From: SHVO01 sp050246995
GTDB taxonomy: Bacteria > Pseudomonadota > Alphaproteobacteria > Rhodospirillales > Rhodospirillaceae
Assembly: GCA_050246995.1 (NCBI GenBank)
Contig: JBFWVA010000001.1
Coordinates: 665,841-729,840 of the forward strand
Direction: 5' to 3'
DNA length: 64,000 nt
Shown here: positions 34,562 through 43,849 of the stretch, piece by piece
Position numbering within the stretch: position 1 is the first letter of the stretch
Layout: every line of letters starts with the position of its first letter
Position numbers and translations under genes: made by a program
Notes under the pieces: generated by a model
The model's database searches: none
Told to the model about the DNA's origin: nothing
The model's input: the letters and a program-made list of their open reading frames with translations, nothing else

Positions 34562-36499
34562 TTAGCTTTTGAAGACGGAGAGGAACCGGCCGATGAAGTC
34601 CTCGTTCTCCGGCTCCATGCCGGGCAGGACGTGCGGCTGATGGCCGACATGGGCCTCGGTCATGACGTCACGCCAGATGAGCGCCGGCAAACCACCCCCG
34701 GTGACGCCCTTCATGTTCGCGCCCTCGTCGTTTCCGACCCAGACGCCCGTCACGAAATCGGCGGTGAAGCCCATCATCCAGGCATCGCGGAAGTCCGAGC
34801 TGGTGCCTGTTTTCCCGGCCGCCGGATACCCAAAAGCCGCGGCGGTGCCGGTACCCTGGGTGATCACCTGGGTCATCATATGATTCATGGCGGCGACGAC
34901 GTGCGGCTCTATGACGCGGCCAAAACCGCCGCCGCCGCGCTTATATAGGATCTTCCCGTCGCGGTCGGTGATCATAGTGATCGCATAGGGTGTGACGCCA
35001 AAACCGCCGTTGGCGAAGGGCGTATAGGCCCCAGACAGCTCGAGCAGCGTGACTTCACCTGAACCGAGCGCAAGCGAAAGTTCGGGCTTCAGGTCTTCCG
35101 AGATCCCCAAGCGATGGGCCGTGTCGACGATCGCGCGCGGGCCGACAAACTGCGCGAGGCGGACCGCGGCGGTGTTCAGCGACTTGAACAATGCGCGCTC
35201 GACAGTGACGGGACCTTCGTAGGTCTTGGTGAAATTCTGGGGTTTCCATTTACCGATCTTGATCGGCGCGTCGGTGACCATGTCATCCGGCCGGTAGCCC
35301 GCCTCGACGGCGGCGACATAGACGAAGGGTTTGAAGGCCGAACCCGGTTGACGCAGGGCTTGCGTCGCGCGGTTGAACTGACTCTCGCCGTAGTCCTTGC
35401 CGCCCACCATGGCACGCACGGCGCCGTCGGTGTTGAGCACGACAATCGCGCCTTGCTCGACCTTCAGCTTCTCGCCTGATTTATCCAGGTGCTTGGTCAG
35501 GATCTTTTCCGAGGCGTTCTGCAGGCGGCCGTCGAGGGTCGTGTAGATGACGAGGTCGCGGTCGACGGATCCCACATAGTCTTCGGCCTGCGAGACGACC
35601 CAATCGGCGAAATAGCGACCATAAACCGTCGGGTTGATCACGCTTTTCAGCGCGCGGCTGGCGTTTTTCAGCGCCGTCCGACCTTGCTCGGGCGTCAGCA
35701 CGCCCGTGTCGACCATTGTCGACAACACGACTTCGGTCCGCGTCTTCGCGAGGTCCGGATCACGCACGGGATTGTAGCGCGACGGCGCCTTGAGAAGGCC
35801 CGCGAGCATAGCCGCCTGATAGACCGTAAGGTCCTTGGCTTTTTTGCCGAAGTAACGGTCGGCGGCGGCTTCGATTCCGTAAGTGCCGGAGCCGAAGTAC
35901 ACACGGTTCAGATAGAGCGCGAGAATCTCGTCCTTCGTAAAGCGCTGCTCAAGCTTGAGCGCTAATAGCGCCTCCTTAATTTTGCGGGCCAGCGTGCGGT
36001 CCGGCGTGAGGAAGAGGTTCTTGGCGACCTGCTGGGTGATGGTGGAACCGCCCTGCGCAACTTCGCCGGCTTGCAAATTCACCCACACGGCGCGGGCCAG
36101 CCCTCGCGGATCGACGCCATGATGTTCATAAAAGCGCCGGTCCTCGACCGCGATCACCGCGCCAGGCACATGCGGCGGCAGCTTGCGAAGGTCGATCGCG
36201 GGACCATAGATGTCGCCGAAGCTCGCGATTTCCCAGGAATTGGCGTCGACCACTTTGATATTGGGACGCCGGGTAAGAACCGCTTCGTCGACCGCCGGCA
36301 GGTCGAGCGCAAAGAAACCGAGGACTCCAGCGCCGACCGCCCCGAGAAGAATGAGGGCCGCGAGCGCGTTGGTGAATAAGAGCCCTGCGAGCGCGAGACC
36401 CCGGCGGGACTTCACGCCCTTGCCAGACTTCTTACGGACAGGCGCCTCATCTGCGCCGCCGGTCTCGCCGTCGTCCTGGGACTTGCGCCGCTTAGCCAT
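34562..36499 (-). CDS. mrcA: Class A penicillin-binding protein (PBP1A family)
   Basis: A 645-residue bifunctional peptidoglycan synthase. It has a basic cytoplasmic tail and a membrane helix (about 36-65). The GT51 glycosyltransferase follows, with catalytic Glu in AVEDRRFYEHHGVD (about 117-130) and GGSTITQQVAKNLFL (about 150-164). The transpeptidase has GSAFKPF (SxxK), KSLNTAA (SxN) and GKTGTSSDFRDAWM (KTG). It is shorter than typical PBP1A (about 800) and lacks the OB-domain insertion, which is common among alphaproteobacterial paralogues. The symbol mrcA is therefore approximate. Confidence 0.88.
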   Translation of the reverse strand: MAKRRKSQDDGETGGADEAPVRKKSGKGVKSRRGLALAGLLFTNALAALILLGAVGAGVLGFFALDLPAVDEAVLTRRPNIKVVDANSWEIASFGDIYGPAIDLRKLPPHVPGAVIAVEDRRFYEHHGVDPRGLARAVWVNLQAGEVAQGGSTITQQVAKNLFLTPDRTLARKIKEALLALKLEQRFTKDEILALYLNRVYFGSGTYGIEAAADRYFGKKAKDLTVYQAAMLAGLLKAPSRYNPVRDPDLAKTRTEVVLSTMVDTGVLTPEQGRTALKNASRALKSVINPTVYGRYFADWVVSQAEDYVGSVDRDLVIYTTLDGRLQNASEKILTKHLDKSGEKLKVEQGAIVVLNTDGAVRAMVGGKDYGESQFNRATQALRQPGSAFKPFVYVAAVEAGYRPDDMVTDAPIKIGKWKPQNFTKTYEGPVTVERALFKSLNTAAVRLAQFVGPRAIVDTAHRLGISEDLKPELSLALGSGEVTLLELSGAYTPFANGGFGVTPYAITMITDRDGKILYKRGGGGFGRVIEPHVVAAMNHMMTQVITQGTGTAAAFGYPAAGKTGTSSDFRDAWMMGFTADFVTGVWVGNDEGANMKGVTGGGLPALIWRDVMTEAHVGHQPHVLPGMEPENEDFIGRFLSVFKS

Positions 36500-36603
36500 G
36501 ATCGAGCATGTGAAAAAGAACCCCTGACAGGCGCGGTTTTGAAGTCTAAATACGGCGGATTAAGGGCTATCATATCACAAAACCCCACGTCCGAGGTGCT
36601 CCC

Positions 36604-36984
36604 ATGGCGAAGACCAAGAAGAAAGCCGCGAAGAAACAAACCGGCAAAGCCGCCAAGAAGAAGACAAGCGCGAAGCGATCCCCGGCGGCGAAGGCGCGCG
36701 GGAAGAGCAGCGTCAGGAAGGGCGCCGCGAAGAAGAGCCCCTCAAAAAAACGCGCTATTAAGAAGTCCGCCGCCGACGGCGTGCGCCTCGGCGTATCCCT
36801 GGAACTCGACGCCCGGCTGCGCAACCTCGCCGTTCAGATGGACCTGAGCCTCGAAGAGGTCCTGATCCAGGCGATGACCGAGTTCGCCGATAATTGGGAA
36901 GATCACATGCGAACCGTCCGCAATCTCAGCGCCGGCGATGACCGCATGCAGCTCGCCGTCCCGGACGACGACAACACGCCGTAA
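36604..36984 (+). CDS. Histone H1-like basic tail fused to a ribbon-helix-helix-like domain
   Basis: A 126-residue protein in two halves. Residues 1-57 are a Lys/Ala/Arg/Ser tail (KKAAKK, KRSPAAKARGK, KKSPSKKRAIKK) like the bacterial H1/HC1 proteins and predicted to bind DNA non-specifically. Residues 58-100 (VRLGVSLELDARLRNLAVQMDLSLEEVLIQAMTEF) fit a CopG/RHH-type dimeric domain. An acidic C-terminus follows. It may be a nucleoid-associated protein, but no homologue is identified with certainty. It is divergent from the PBP gene, and no antitoxin or toxin partner is adjacent. Confidence 0.65.
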   Translation: MAKTKKKAAKKQTGKAAKKKTSAKRSPAAKARGKSSVRKGAAKKSPSKKRAIKKSAADGVRLGVSLELDARLRNLAVQMDLSLEEVLIQAMTEFADNWEDHMRTVRNLSAGDDRMQLAVPDDDNTP

Positions 36985-37004
36985 GGTCCCGGCGCGGGAA
37001 GAGC

Positions 37005-38159
37005 TCACATGACCAGCGTGAAGCTTTTCCCGCCGAGCACATTGCCGTTCGCCACCACTTCGACCTTATGGGCGCCCGGGTAATAGACCCGGGTGGTGAT
37101 GCGCTTGATGGCGTGTTTGCGCACAAGCTCGATCGTTTCGCCCGCTTCCAGCGTGAAGGCCTTCCATTTGAAGACCTTCGCCGAAGTTCCGCTCTTCTTG
37201 CGGTGATGCAGCACATAGTCGAGCACGATCTTCTGCGGAACCTTCGCTGTGCTCTTTAGGCGCACCTTCAGAGTCAGCGCATTCCCAAACGTGAGCGTCG
37301 CCGGGCTCACAGCGAACTCGATCAAATCCAGTTTGACGGATGACGCATAGCCAAGCGCGGTCAGCGTGGCGCGGTGACCCGCTTTGATCAGTGTACGGCA
37401 GGCATGGCGGATCAGTCGTGTGCGCTCGGTGGTGGCATCCTTCAGCCAACGGCCCGCGAGCGCAGCGACCAGATCCGGGTGATCCTTTGCGATATCGTTC
37501 AAGCTGTTGGCCACCGAACGTCGCACATATTCGGAAGGATCGTCACGCAGCGTCTCCAATAGGGGAAGGATCGGCGCGGGGTCCTTTACGAAGGCCTTCA
37601 ATTGCATGCCCCACGGAAGCCGCGGGCGCGTGCCTTCCGAGACCAGACGGCGGACGTGTTCGTTCTTATCCTTCGACCATTCCGCGAGGATTTTGAGTGT
37701 TTCCTTGGGGTGGGCGAGGACGAAGGGCCGGATCGCGAACTCGGAGGTGCTGCGGATCGTAAGCTCACGCAGCGCCGCGAGTGATTCCTTCAGATGCCCG
37801 AGACCCTGCGCGGCGACATATTCGCCAAAGGGCAAGATCGCCCAACCGGCAATGCCTTTCTTGGCGTCTTCATCAAGCACGCCATTCGCGCGCAACGGAC
37901 GCAGCGCCGCGGTTAAGGTTCGAAGCGCCTTCGGCACATCCTTGGGAAGATGAGTACAGAGCGCTTTGGCGATCTGATGGGACCGCTGCTTGAGTTCAAG
38001 CGCGGGGAAATTCGCGAGCGCTTCCGCCGCAAAACCCTTTTTATCGAACGCCGGCCACACGCGGTGGAGATGGTGTGCCATATCCTCCACTAGCGCCTTG
38101 TTGAAGAAATCCTTGAACGCCGCTGGCGCTGGCTCGGCGCGCGCTTTTGAATCTGGCAA
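37005..38159 (-). CDS. DNA alkylation repair protein, AlkC-like HEAT-repeat glycosylase
   Basis: A 384-residue protein of the AlkC/AlkD HEAT-like fold, a DNA glycosylase removing alkylated purines. The N-terminal segment FKDFFNKALVEDMAHHLHRVWPAFDKKGF matches AlkC. The core has TSEFAIRPFVLAHP, NEHVRRLVSEGTRPRLPWG and SEYVRRSVANSLNDIAKDHPDL. The C-terminal part (about 280-384) is a beta-rich domain like the Ig-like module of AlkC. It faces the H1-like gene convergently. Assignment of the AlkC subtype is by recognition of motifs. Confidence 0.85.
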   Translation of the reverse strand: MPDSKARAEPAPAAFKDFFNKALVEDMAHHLHRVWPAFDKKGFAAEALANFPALELKQRSHQIAKALCTHLPKDVPKALRTLTAALRPLRANGVLDEDAKKGIAGWAILPFGEYVAAQGLGHLKESLAALRELTIRSTSEFAIRPFVLAHPKETLKILAEWSKDKNEHVRRLVSEGTRPRLPWGMQLKAFVKDPAPILPLLETLRDDPSEYVRRSVANSLNDIAKDHPDLVAALAGRWLKDATTERTRLIRHACRTLIKAGHRATLTALGYASSVKLDLIEFAVSPATLTFGNALTLKVRLKSTAKVPQKIVLDYVLHHRKKSGTSAKVFKWKAFTLEAGETIELVRKHAIKRITTRVYYPGAHKVEVVANGNVLGGKSFTLVM

Positions 38160-38171
38160 TCTGGTATCCCC

Positions 38172-38204
38172 AAAGAAAAAGGGAGGAGCGCGGCTCCTCC
38201 CTTT
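38172..38204 (-). terminator. Terminator of the NHL-repeat gene
   Basis: AAAGGGAGGAGC (38178-38189) and GCTCCTCCCTTT (38193-38204) form a perfect 12-bp stem with a 3-nt loop, followed on the minus strand by a T-run. It ends the gene cluster that begins near 48.0 kb. Confidence 0.88.
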
Positions 38205-38227
38205 CGATCCTAGCGGTCTTTCGCGGT

Positions 38228-39370
38228 TTATTTAATCGGCGTATTCGGCGCGAACTTCTGCACACGGTGACCGCCCGCCTCGCCGGTGAAGACATTGCCT
38301 TTCGAGTCCGTGGTGATCACATGCAGGCGGGAGAATTCGCCGGCATAGGTCCCTTGACGGCCAAAGGTACATACTTCCTGACCGTTGTCGCGGCTTACAA
38401 TACGCACGGCTTCGAAATTGCCGTCCGCGATGACAAGGTAGCTCTGCGCTTTATCCTGCCAGATCGCCATGTCGGCGACGCGGCCCGGGATGCGTTGATC
38501 GAGGTTCGGCATGTTGTAGAGGAACTCCTTCACGAACTTGCCGCTGCTTTCGAACACCTGAATGCGCTGATTCTGACGATCACACGCATACACCAAGCCG
38601 TCGTTGGCGCGCACGACGCAGTGCACCGTTTCCATCTGGTCGGGCAGGTTGGTCTTCGCATTGACGCCGGGCTTTTCCTTATCCGTCGGCGCATTGCCGT
38701 AAGCACCCCACATGCGTTTGAACGCGCCGGTCTTGGCGTCATAGACGATGACGCGGTGATTCACATATCCGTCGGCGATATAGGCTTCCTCGCCCTTGGC
38801 GTCGAACACGATCTTCGGCGCTTTGGCGAGCTGGTTCTTGTCGAGGCTGCCCTTGGTCGCGCCGGGCTTGCCGAGTTGGAAAAGGAACTTGCCGTCACGC
38901 GTGAACTTGATCGCATGGCCGTCCGCCTTGGTGCGATCGGGCTTTCCGTCCGCTCCGAGCGGGCCATCGCCATTGCCCAAAATCCAGACGTTGCCTTGCG
39001 GATCGACGGTCACGCCATGTTCGCTTGACGGCCAATCGTACCCCTGGCCAGGCCCGCCCCACGCGGCGACGACTTTACCGTCGGGACTGAACGCGATCAC
39101 CGGCGGTGCGGCGACGCAGCACGGCGCGGCCGGCGGCGTACGCGCGGCCTTGGTTTCACGCGCCGTCAATGTGCGCGGGCGATGGATCACCCACACATTG
39201 TCCTGGGCATCCACGGCGAGGCCGGAGATCTCGCCAAGCACCCAGTTGTTGGGCAGCGTCTGCGGCCAGAATGGATCAACTTTAAATTCAGGCGCCGCAT
39301 CGGCGGCGATTACGGGAGCCGTAACACCGAGTGTGAGTGCAAGCGCAAAGAATGAGTGAAGAATACGCAT
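38228..39370 (-). CDS. Secreted NHL/SMP-30-like beta-propeller protein
   Basis: A 380-residue protein with a cleavable signal (LHSFFALALTLGVTAPVIA). It is followed by NHL-type beta-propeller blades such as ISGLAVDAQDNVWVIHRP, HGVTVDPQGNVWILG and HVITTDSKGNVFTGEAGGHRVQKF. Relatives include peptidyl-alpha-hydroxyglycine amidating-lyase-like and SMP-30-like proteins, but no catalytic function is assigned. The start 39370 is chosen for the signal peptide and AGGGAGGG upstream. A terminator separates it from the TonB receptor gene, so it may have its own promoter. Confidence 0.75.
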   Translation of the reverse strand: MRILHSFFALALTLGVTAPVIAADAAPEFKVDPFWPQTLPNNWVLGEISGLAVDAQDNVWVIHRPRTLTARETKAARTPPAAPCCVAAPPVIAFSPDGKVVAAWGGPGQGYDWPSSEHGVTVDPQGNVWILGNGDGPLGADGKPDRTKADGHAIKFTRDGKFLFQLGKPGATKGSLDKNQLAKAPKIVFDAKGEEAYIADGYVNHRVIVYDAKTGAFKRMWGAYGNAPTDKEKPGVNAKTNLPDQMETVHCVVRANDGLVYACDRQNQRIQVFESSGKFVKEFLYNMPNLDQRIPGRVADMAIWQDKAQSYLVIADGNFEAVRIVSRDNGQEVCTFGRQGTYAGEFSRLHVITTDSKGNVFTGEAGGHRVQKFAPNTPIK

Positions 39371-39404
39371 GGCCGGGTCCCTCCCTAGGTTCCGATCATT
39401 ATAG

Positions 39405-39440
39405 AAAAAAAAGGAGGGGCTTTTGGCCCCTCCTTTTGTG
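39405..39440 (-). terminator. Terminator after the TonB receptor gene
   Basis: GGAGGGGC/GCCCCTCC with flanking A and T runs forms a strong, probably bidirectional hairpin just beyond the receptor stop codon. Confidence 0.85.
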
Positions 39441-39452
39441 ATCACTCGGATT

Positions 39453-42320
39453 TTACATCCGGAAGCGGATACCCGCGCGGAAGACGCGGCCCAGGGCGTC
39501 ATAGACGCCTTGGTTCGTCGAAATCGTGCCATAGGCGCTGCCCGCCGGGCCGCCCGGAACGATGACCGGGTCTTTGTTGGTGAGGTTCTTGATGTTGAGG
39601 AACGTTTCCACATCGAGTCCCTGGTCGGCGTAGCTGCTGATTTTGTACGCGATGTTGGTATCGAAATAGAACGCGCCCGCCAGATGGTTATTGTTGATCG
39701 TACGATTGCTGGCCGTGGATGTCGGGCAGCCGGTGGAGCACTCGATGTTCGAATTCAAGATCGTACCGCTGCTCACGCCGCGGCCCGTCAAAGTAAATGT
39801 AAACGGATCATTCGAGTACGACGCCGAGATTCGGTACGTCCAGCTCGGGGTTTCATCTCCGTCGTTTTGGCCGGCGGTATCCGTCGGCGCGACGATGCCG
39901 TCGTTCTCGTAGTTCTTGATGTAGTGAGAGGCCAGCAGGCGCAGCGTAAGGTTGCCGTTCATGCTATCGCTCAGATCGGCGAGCGCCATCCGGTAGCTGA
40001 CGTCGAAGTCGACACCGCGCGCTTCCTTGAGGGCGAGATTGAAAGGCGAAATCGAAATACGTGAAATGATTGGCGCCCCTCCCGGACTGGTGCCGCGGGT
40101 GATTGCCGAGCAGTATTGCTGGATTCCTTCGAAGCAGAAATCGACGATCTGCTGGGCATTCACGGTGCCGATGGCGCCATTGATCTTGATGTTGAAGTAG
40201 TCAACCGACGCCTGGAAGCCCGAGAGGAAGCTGGGCTGAACAACGACGCCGAGGCCGATGGTCTTGGCTTTTTCAGGATCGAGATTGAGATTGCCGGTAT
40301 TGAAGCCGGTGTATTGGATCGATTGGCGGCCGTTGAACGGATCGATGACGGTGTTGGTGTTCGATGTACCGGCGGCGAAAAGTTCCTGCAGGTTCGGCGC
40401 ACGGATATCACGCGAGTAAGTACCGCGGAAGCGAATATCCGGAAGCGGCGACCAAGTCGAACCGACCTTGTAGGTCGTGACGAAGCCGGAGGTCGAGTAG
40501 TCCGTGAAGCGCACAGCCGCGTTCAGGTCGAGCTGCTGTTCGATGAGCGGTACGACCGTTTCGATGAAACCTTCCGTCACATTGTACTTACCGAAGCTGG
40601 GCAAGAAGTTGCCGACGAACCAGCCGCTCCGGTAGGCCGGATCAACGGCGCCTGACACTTTTTCAATGCGATGCTCGGCGCCGAAGGCGAGGGAGACGGG
40701 ACCCGCCCACAGGTCAAACGGTTCCCCAGAGACCGAGAACGCGCCCACATCCTGTGCAAAGCGCTGATTGCGGTACGGATCGTCGATCAGATAGTTGAGC
40801 GCCGCTTCGCTGTTTACGCCCGTGCCCATGCGGTTGAACGGCACGCAGCGCGGATCGTCGTTGGTTGTGCTGGCGTCGGCATTGATCCGGCACACGATGA
40901 CGCCGGCCGCATTGCGGATAGCATCGCTGGCATTCGCGAGCCGCGCATTGTTTGTGATGTCGACGACTGACTCATGGGTGCGTGTGATGCCTTTTTGATA
41001 GTAGGCGTCCCACGTCCATGTCGTATCCATCGCCTCGGTATCGCCGTTGATGCCGACAACATATCGCGTGGTGTAGCGGCGGTTGTCGGTGCGGCGGAGC
41101 GGCAGGTCGCCGTTCATACTGCCCATGTTGAATTGAGTCAGTCCGAGCGCATCAATACGCGACTTAACCGCAGCCGGAATGAAGGCGTTATCCGAACGGA
41201 TAATGATGTTCGCCTGGTTGAATTGATAACCCGTCACACCGTCGGAGTCCGTGTAGTTCCACGAGGCTTGGCCGAACACTTCAATATTGTCGGCGATGTC
41301 GTAGCTGACGCGTGTGAACAGTCCTTCGCGGTGCTCGGCCGGATCGAGGGCCTGGACATTGTTGAACTGGTTCGACTTCCAATCGCCGCCGACCATCCAG
41401 GGATCGAGGCGGGTCGAGCCGTAATTGAACTGATAGGGCGTGCCGCCCGGGCCAAATGCCGTGCCTGCGAGCGCGGTGTTGGTGATGATGCCACCAATCG
41501 TAGCCTGGCTCAGCGCCGCGCCGCAGACATTCAGCCGCTCTGGAGCGCCGTTGGTCGCGGTGTATGCGGGATTGTTGATTTGATAGCAGCCCTGATTGTT
41601 CCAATCGCGATTGGACGGCACGTTGTTGATGCCGTGACGGTCGGCGATTTCGCCGCTGAAGATGATATGGCCGCGATCATTGGCGAAAGGTGTTCCCCCT
41701 GCGATCGAGACCTTCCAGTTGGCGCCGTCACCGTACGTCGTTAGGCCGCCTTCGACGGCGCCTTTAAGGCCCGTGAAGTCCTTGTCGAGGATGAAGTTGA
41801 CAACCCCGGACACAGCGTCCGAACCATAAGCCGCCGATGCGCCGCCCGTAACAACGTCGACACGCTCCACCAGCATCTGCGGGAAGTTGTTCACGTCGAC
41901 GATGCTGTTGAGGGTCGAGGGCACCGAGCGTTGACCATCCATCAGGACGAGCGTGCGGTTCGAACCCAGCGCACGCAGGTTGATGGAGTTCACGCCCGCG
42001 GTACCCGACGAGGCCGACGTGCTTGAGCCTTGCGGCGTCGTCGAGTTGGCGACCGACGGCAGATCGTTCACGAAGTCAGCGAGATTTTCCGCCGGCGACT
42101 GAAGCAGTTCTTCTATACCGACAACCGTCAGTGGCGTTGGCGCTTGATAACCATCGCGCACGACGCGCGTGCCGGTGACGACGATTTCATCCACCGGTCC
42201 CGTTTGCGCCTGCTCCGCTTGCGCGAAGGACGGTGTGGCGGCGGACAGGGCAAGCGCCGTGGCGCTGACCGTCGAAAAAAGCGCGCGGCGTCGATTGGTC
42301 GTATTGAAGACTGTAAACAT
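39453..42320 (-). CDS. TonB-dependent outer-membrane receptor
   Basis: A 955-residue receptor with a signal peptide (about 1-33). The N-terminal VDEIVVTGTRVVRDG (about 43-57) is a TonB-box-like/plug start, and the plug has LADFVNDLPSVAN, INLRALGSNRTLVLMDGQR and VDVVTGGASAAYGSDAVSGVVNF. A 22-strand beta-barrel ends in RAGIRFRM with the C-terminal aromatic residue. No STN domain is present. The plug resembles receptors of Caulobacter/Sphingomonas-type large families that take up oligosaccharides or aromatics; the ligand is unknown. It sits downstream of COG4315, DUF1552 and DUF1592 genes on the same strand. Confidence 0.9.
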   Translation of the reverse strand: MFTVFNTTNRRRALFSTVSATALALSAATPSFAQAEQAQTGPVDEIVVTGTRVVRDGYQAPTPLTVVGIEELLQSPAENLADFVNDLPSVANSTTPQGSSTSASSGTAGVNSINLRALGSNRTLVLMDGQRSVPSTLNSIVDVNNFPQMLVERVDVVTGGASAAYGSDAVSGVVNFILDKDFTGLKGAVEGGLTTYGDGANWKVSIAGGTPFANDRGHIIFSGEIADRHGINNVPSNRDWNNQGCYQINNPAYTATNGAPERLNVCGAALSQATIGGIITNTALAGTAFGPGGTPYQFNYGSTRLDPWMVGGDWKSNQFNNVQALDPAEHREGLFTRVSYDIADNIEVFGQASWNYTDSDGVTGYQFNQANIIIRSDNAFIPAAVKSRIDALGLTQFNMGSMNGDLPLRRTDNRRYTTRYVVGINGDTEAMDTTWTWDAYYQKGITRTHESVVDITNNARLANASDAIRNAAGVIVCRINADASTTNDDPRCVPFNRMGTGVNSEAALNYLIDDPYRNQRFAQDVGAFSVSGEPFDLWAGPVSLAFGAEHRIEKVSGAVDPAYRSGWFVGNFLPSFGKYNVTEGFIETVVPLIEQQLDLNAAVRFTDYSTSGFVTTYKVGSTWSPLPDIRFRGTYSRDIRAPNLQELFAAGTSNTNTVIDPFNGRQSIQYTGFNTGNLNLDPEKAKTIGLGVVVQPSFLSGFQASVDYFNIKINGAIGTVNAQQIVDFCFEGIQQYCSAITRGTSPGGAPIISRISISPFNLALKEARGVDFDVSYRMALADLSDSMNGNLTLRLLASHYIKNYENDGIVAPTDTAGQNDGDETPSWTYRISASYSNDPFTFTLTGRGVSSGTILNSNIECSTGCPTSTASNRTINNNHLAGAFYFDTNIAYKISSYADQGLDVETFLNIKNLTNKDPVIVPGGPAGSAYGTISTNQGVYDALGRVFRAGIRFRM

Positions 42321-42445
42321 ATTCCCCCCAGGATGTGACGATGAAACGAAACTAAACCGGATGTGAAACCCGGCCCCTCTGCCTCACCGGCCGCCAGCCC
42401 CCCGCGCCCCTCATACGCGTGATTGCTCCGGCCGGCTAAGAACGC

Positions 42446-43825
42446 TTACGGATGCGCGATCGCCCACACGAGCGTTGCGACGCCGTCCATCGGCGTGCCG
42501 ACGTCGACGATCTTCTTCGCGTCAAACGATAGCTCCATGTTGTAGGTGTCGTGACCCAGCATATCGCCGGGCTTCTTATCGCCGGCGAAAGTATAGAGCG
42601 CATAGCCCATGTAGGCCCACTGCTTCTGGCCGTCGTCCCGCGTATAGACGGTCCAATAGCCTTGCGGTTGCGCATTGGCCGGCGCCAGAAACGGCTTCCA
42701 CTGGTCGCAGGCGTCGCCGCAGCGCGACTTGGTGCCGATATCGCGGCCCACGGCCGGTCTATGCGGCTGACCGCGATGCAAGCTGTGCCCGCCGCCGGAC
42801 TGATAGATATGTCCGTCACGCTTATAGAGCGTCATGCCCGCCTCGGTGGCCCAGGTGTAGCCCTGGTTCAAAGTCGGCTGCAGCTTCACCCCATCCGGCA
42901 GGAAATGCTTCTGCACGGCCGCGACTTTCCAACGCGAGTCGGCGCCGACACCGTACGCATCACCGAACTTCTGGTCCTCGTCATAGCTGTACAGGCCCTG
43001 GCCCTTGTAGGCCCACTGCGAAGTCCCGTCTTCCCGCGCAATGATCGTGAAATCGCCAATCGGGAACCCGATCGCCGGCGCGGCTAGCGGTTTCCACCCG
43101 ACGTTCGTCAACTTTCTTTCGTCCTTCGCATTCCCGTCGAACACATAAAGCGTGTGACGGCGGTGATCGACTAGACCGAGTGCGGACGACTCAAGAATTT
43201 CCTCGATCTGCACGCCGTTCGGCACAGCGCCAAACTTCTCACCCGCCGGATACATCAACGCGGGCTGCCAATTTTCCGGCATTGGCTTGTCTTTGCCGCC
43301 GGCGCGGCCGCCCGCACCACGGATGCCCCCGCCAACCATCTTGCCCGAGCCGTCCATGCGTTTCGCGCCGAAGCGCGCGGCGCTGTTGCCGGCGAGAGAC
43401 CCCGGATCGACGTCCTCGGTGAAGGTATAGAGAGGGCGCCCTTGAACCGCCCACTGCTTCGCCCCGTCATCGCGCGCGATGATCGTCCAATCGCCAAAAG
43501 CCACAGCGCCGGGGATGGGAGCCACAGGCTTGAACTTCTCGGTGCATTCGGCAGTGCAATTGGATTTTCCCGGCGCATCGAGTTTATAGCTGTACAGGGT
43601 CATGCCGCGCGCGTCGGCGTAAGCGACTTCATCGCGAAAGACGACCGAGGCGGTCTCCTTGCCGAGATCCCATCCCTGCCCACGCCCCAACGCCTGCAAG
43701 GTGATGCCTGGCGGGGTGGTATAGACCGGGTGTTTGGCGCTTTTATCCGCAGCCGCGGCGACATTAGCAGCGGCGAATACCCCCGCCGCGACACTCACCG
43801 TCAGCATAAGTTTAACCTGACTCAT
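42446..43825 (-). CDS. Exported COG4315-type repeat protein
   Basis: A 459-residue protein with a signal peptide (LTVSVAAGVFAAANVAAA). At least three repeats of the lipoprotein_15/COG4315 type are recognisable: MTLYSYKLDAPGKSNCTAECTEKFKPV, TLYVFDG...NVGWKPLAA...IIAREDGTSQWAYKGQGLYSYDED, and MTLYKRDGHIYQ...CGDACDQWKPFLAP...DDGQKQWAYMGYALYTFAGD. Such domains usually occur singly and are of unknown function. The start at 43825 uses ATG with AGGGAG 7 nt upstream. It is 24 bp downstream of the DUF1552 gene and 125 bp before the receptor gene. Confidence 0.75.
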   Translation of the reverse strand: MSQVKLMLTVSVAAGVFAAANVAAAADKSAKHPVYTTPPGITLQALGRGQGWDLGKETASVVFRDEVAYADARGMTLYSYKLDAPGKSNCTAECTEKFKPVAPIPGAVAFGDWTIIARDDGAKQWAVQGRPLYTFTEDVDPGSLAGNSAARFGAKRMDGSGKMVGGGIRGAGGRAGGKDKPMPENWQPALMYPAGEKFGAVPNGVQIEEILESSALGLVDHRRHTLYVFDGNAKDERKLTNVGWKPLAAPAIGFPIGDFTIIAREDGTSQWAYKGQGLYSYDEDQKFGDAYGVGADSRWKVAAVQKHFLPDGVKLQPTLNQGYTWATEAGMTLYKRDGHIYQSGGGHSLHRGQPHRPAVGRDIGTKSRCGDACDQWKPFLAPANAQPQGYWTVYTRDDGQKQWAYMGYALYTFAGDKKPGDMLGHDTYNMELSFDAKKIVDVGTPMDGVATLVWAIAHP

Positions 43826-43849
43826 CACCGCTCTCCCTCGCTTGACCGG

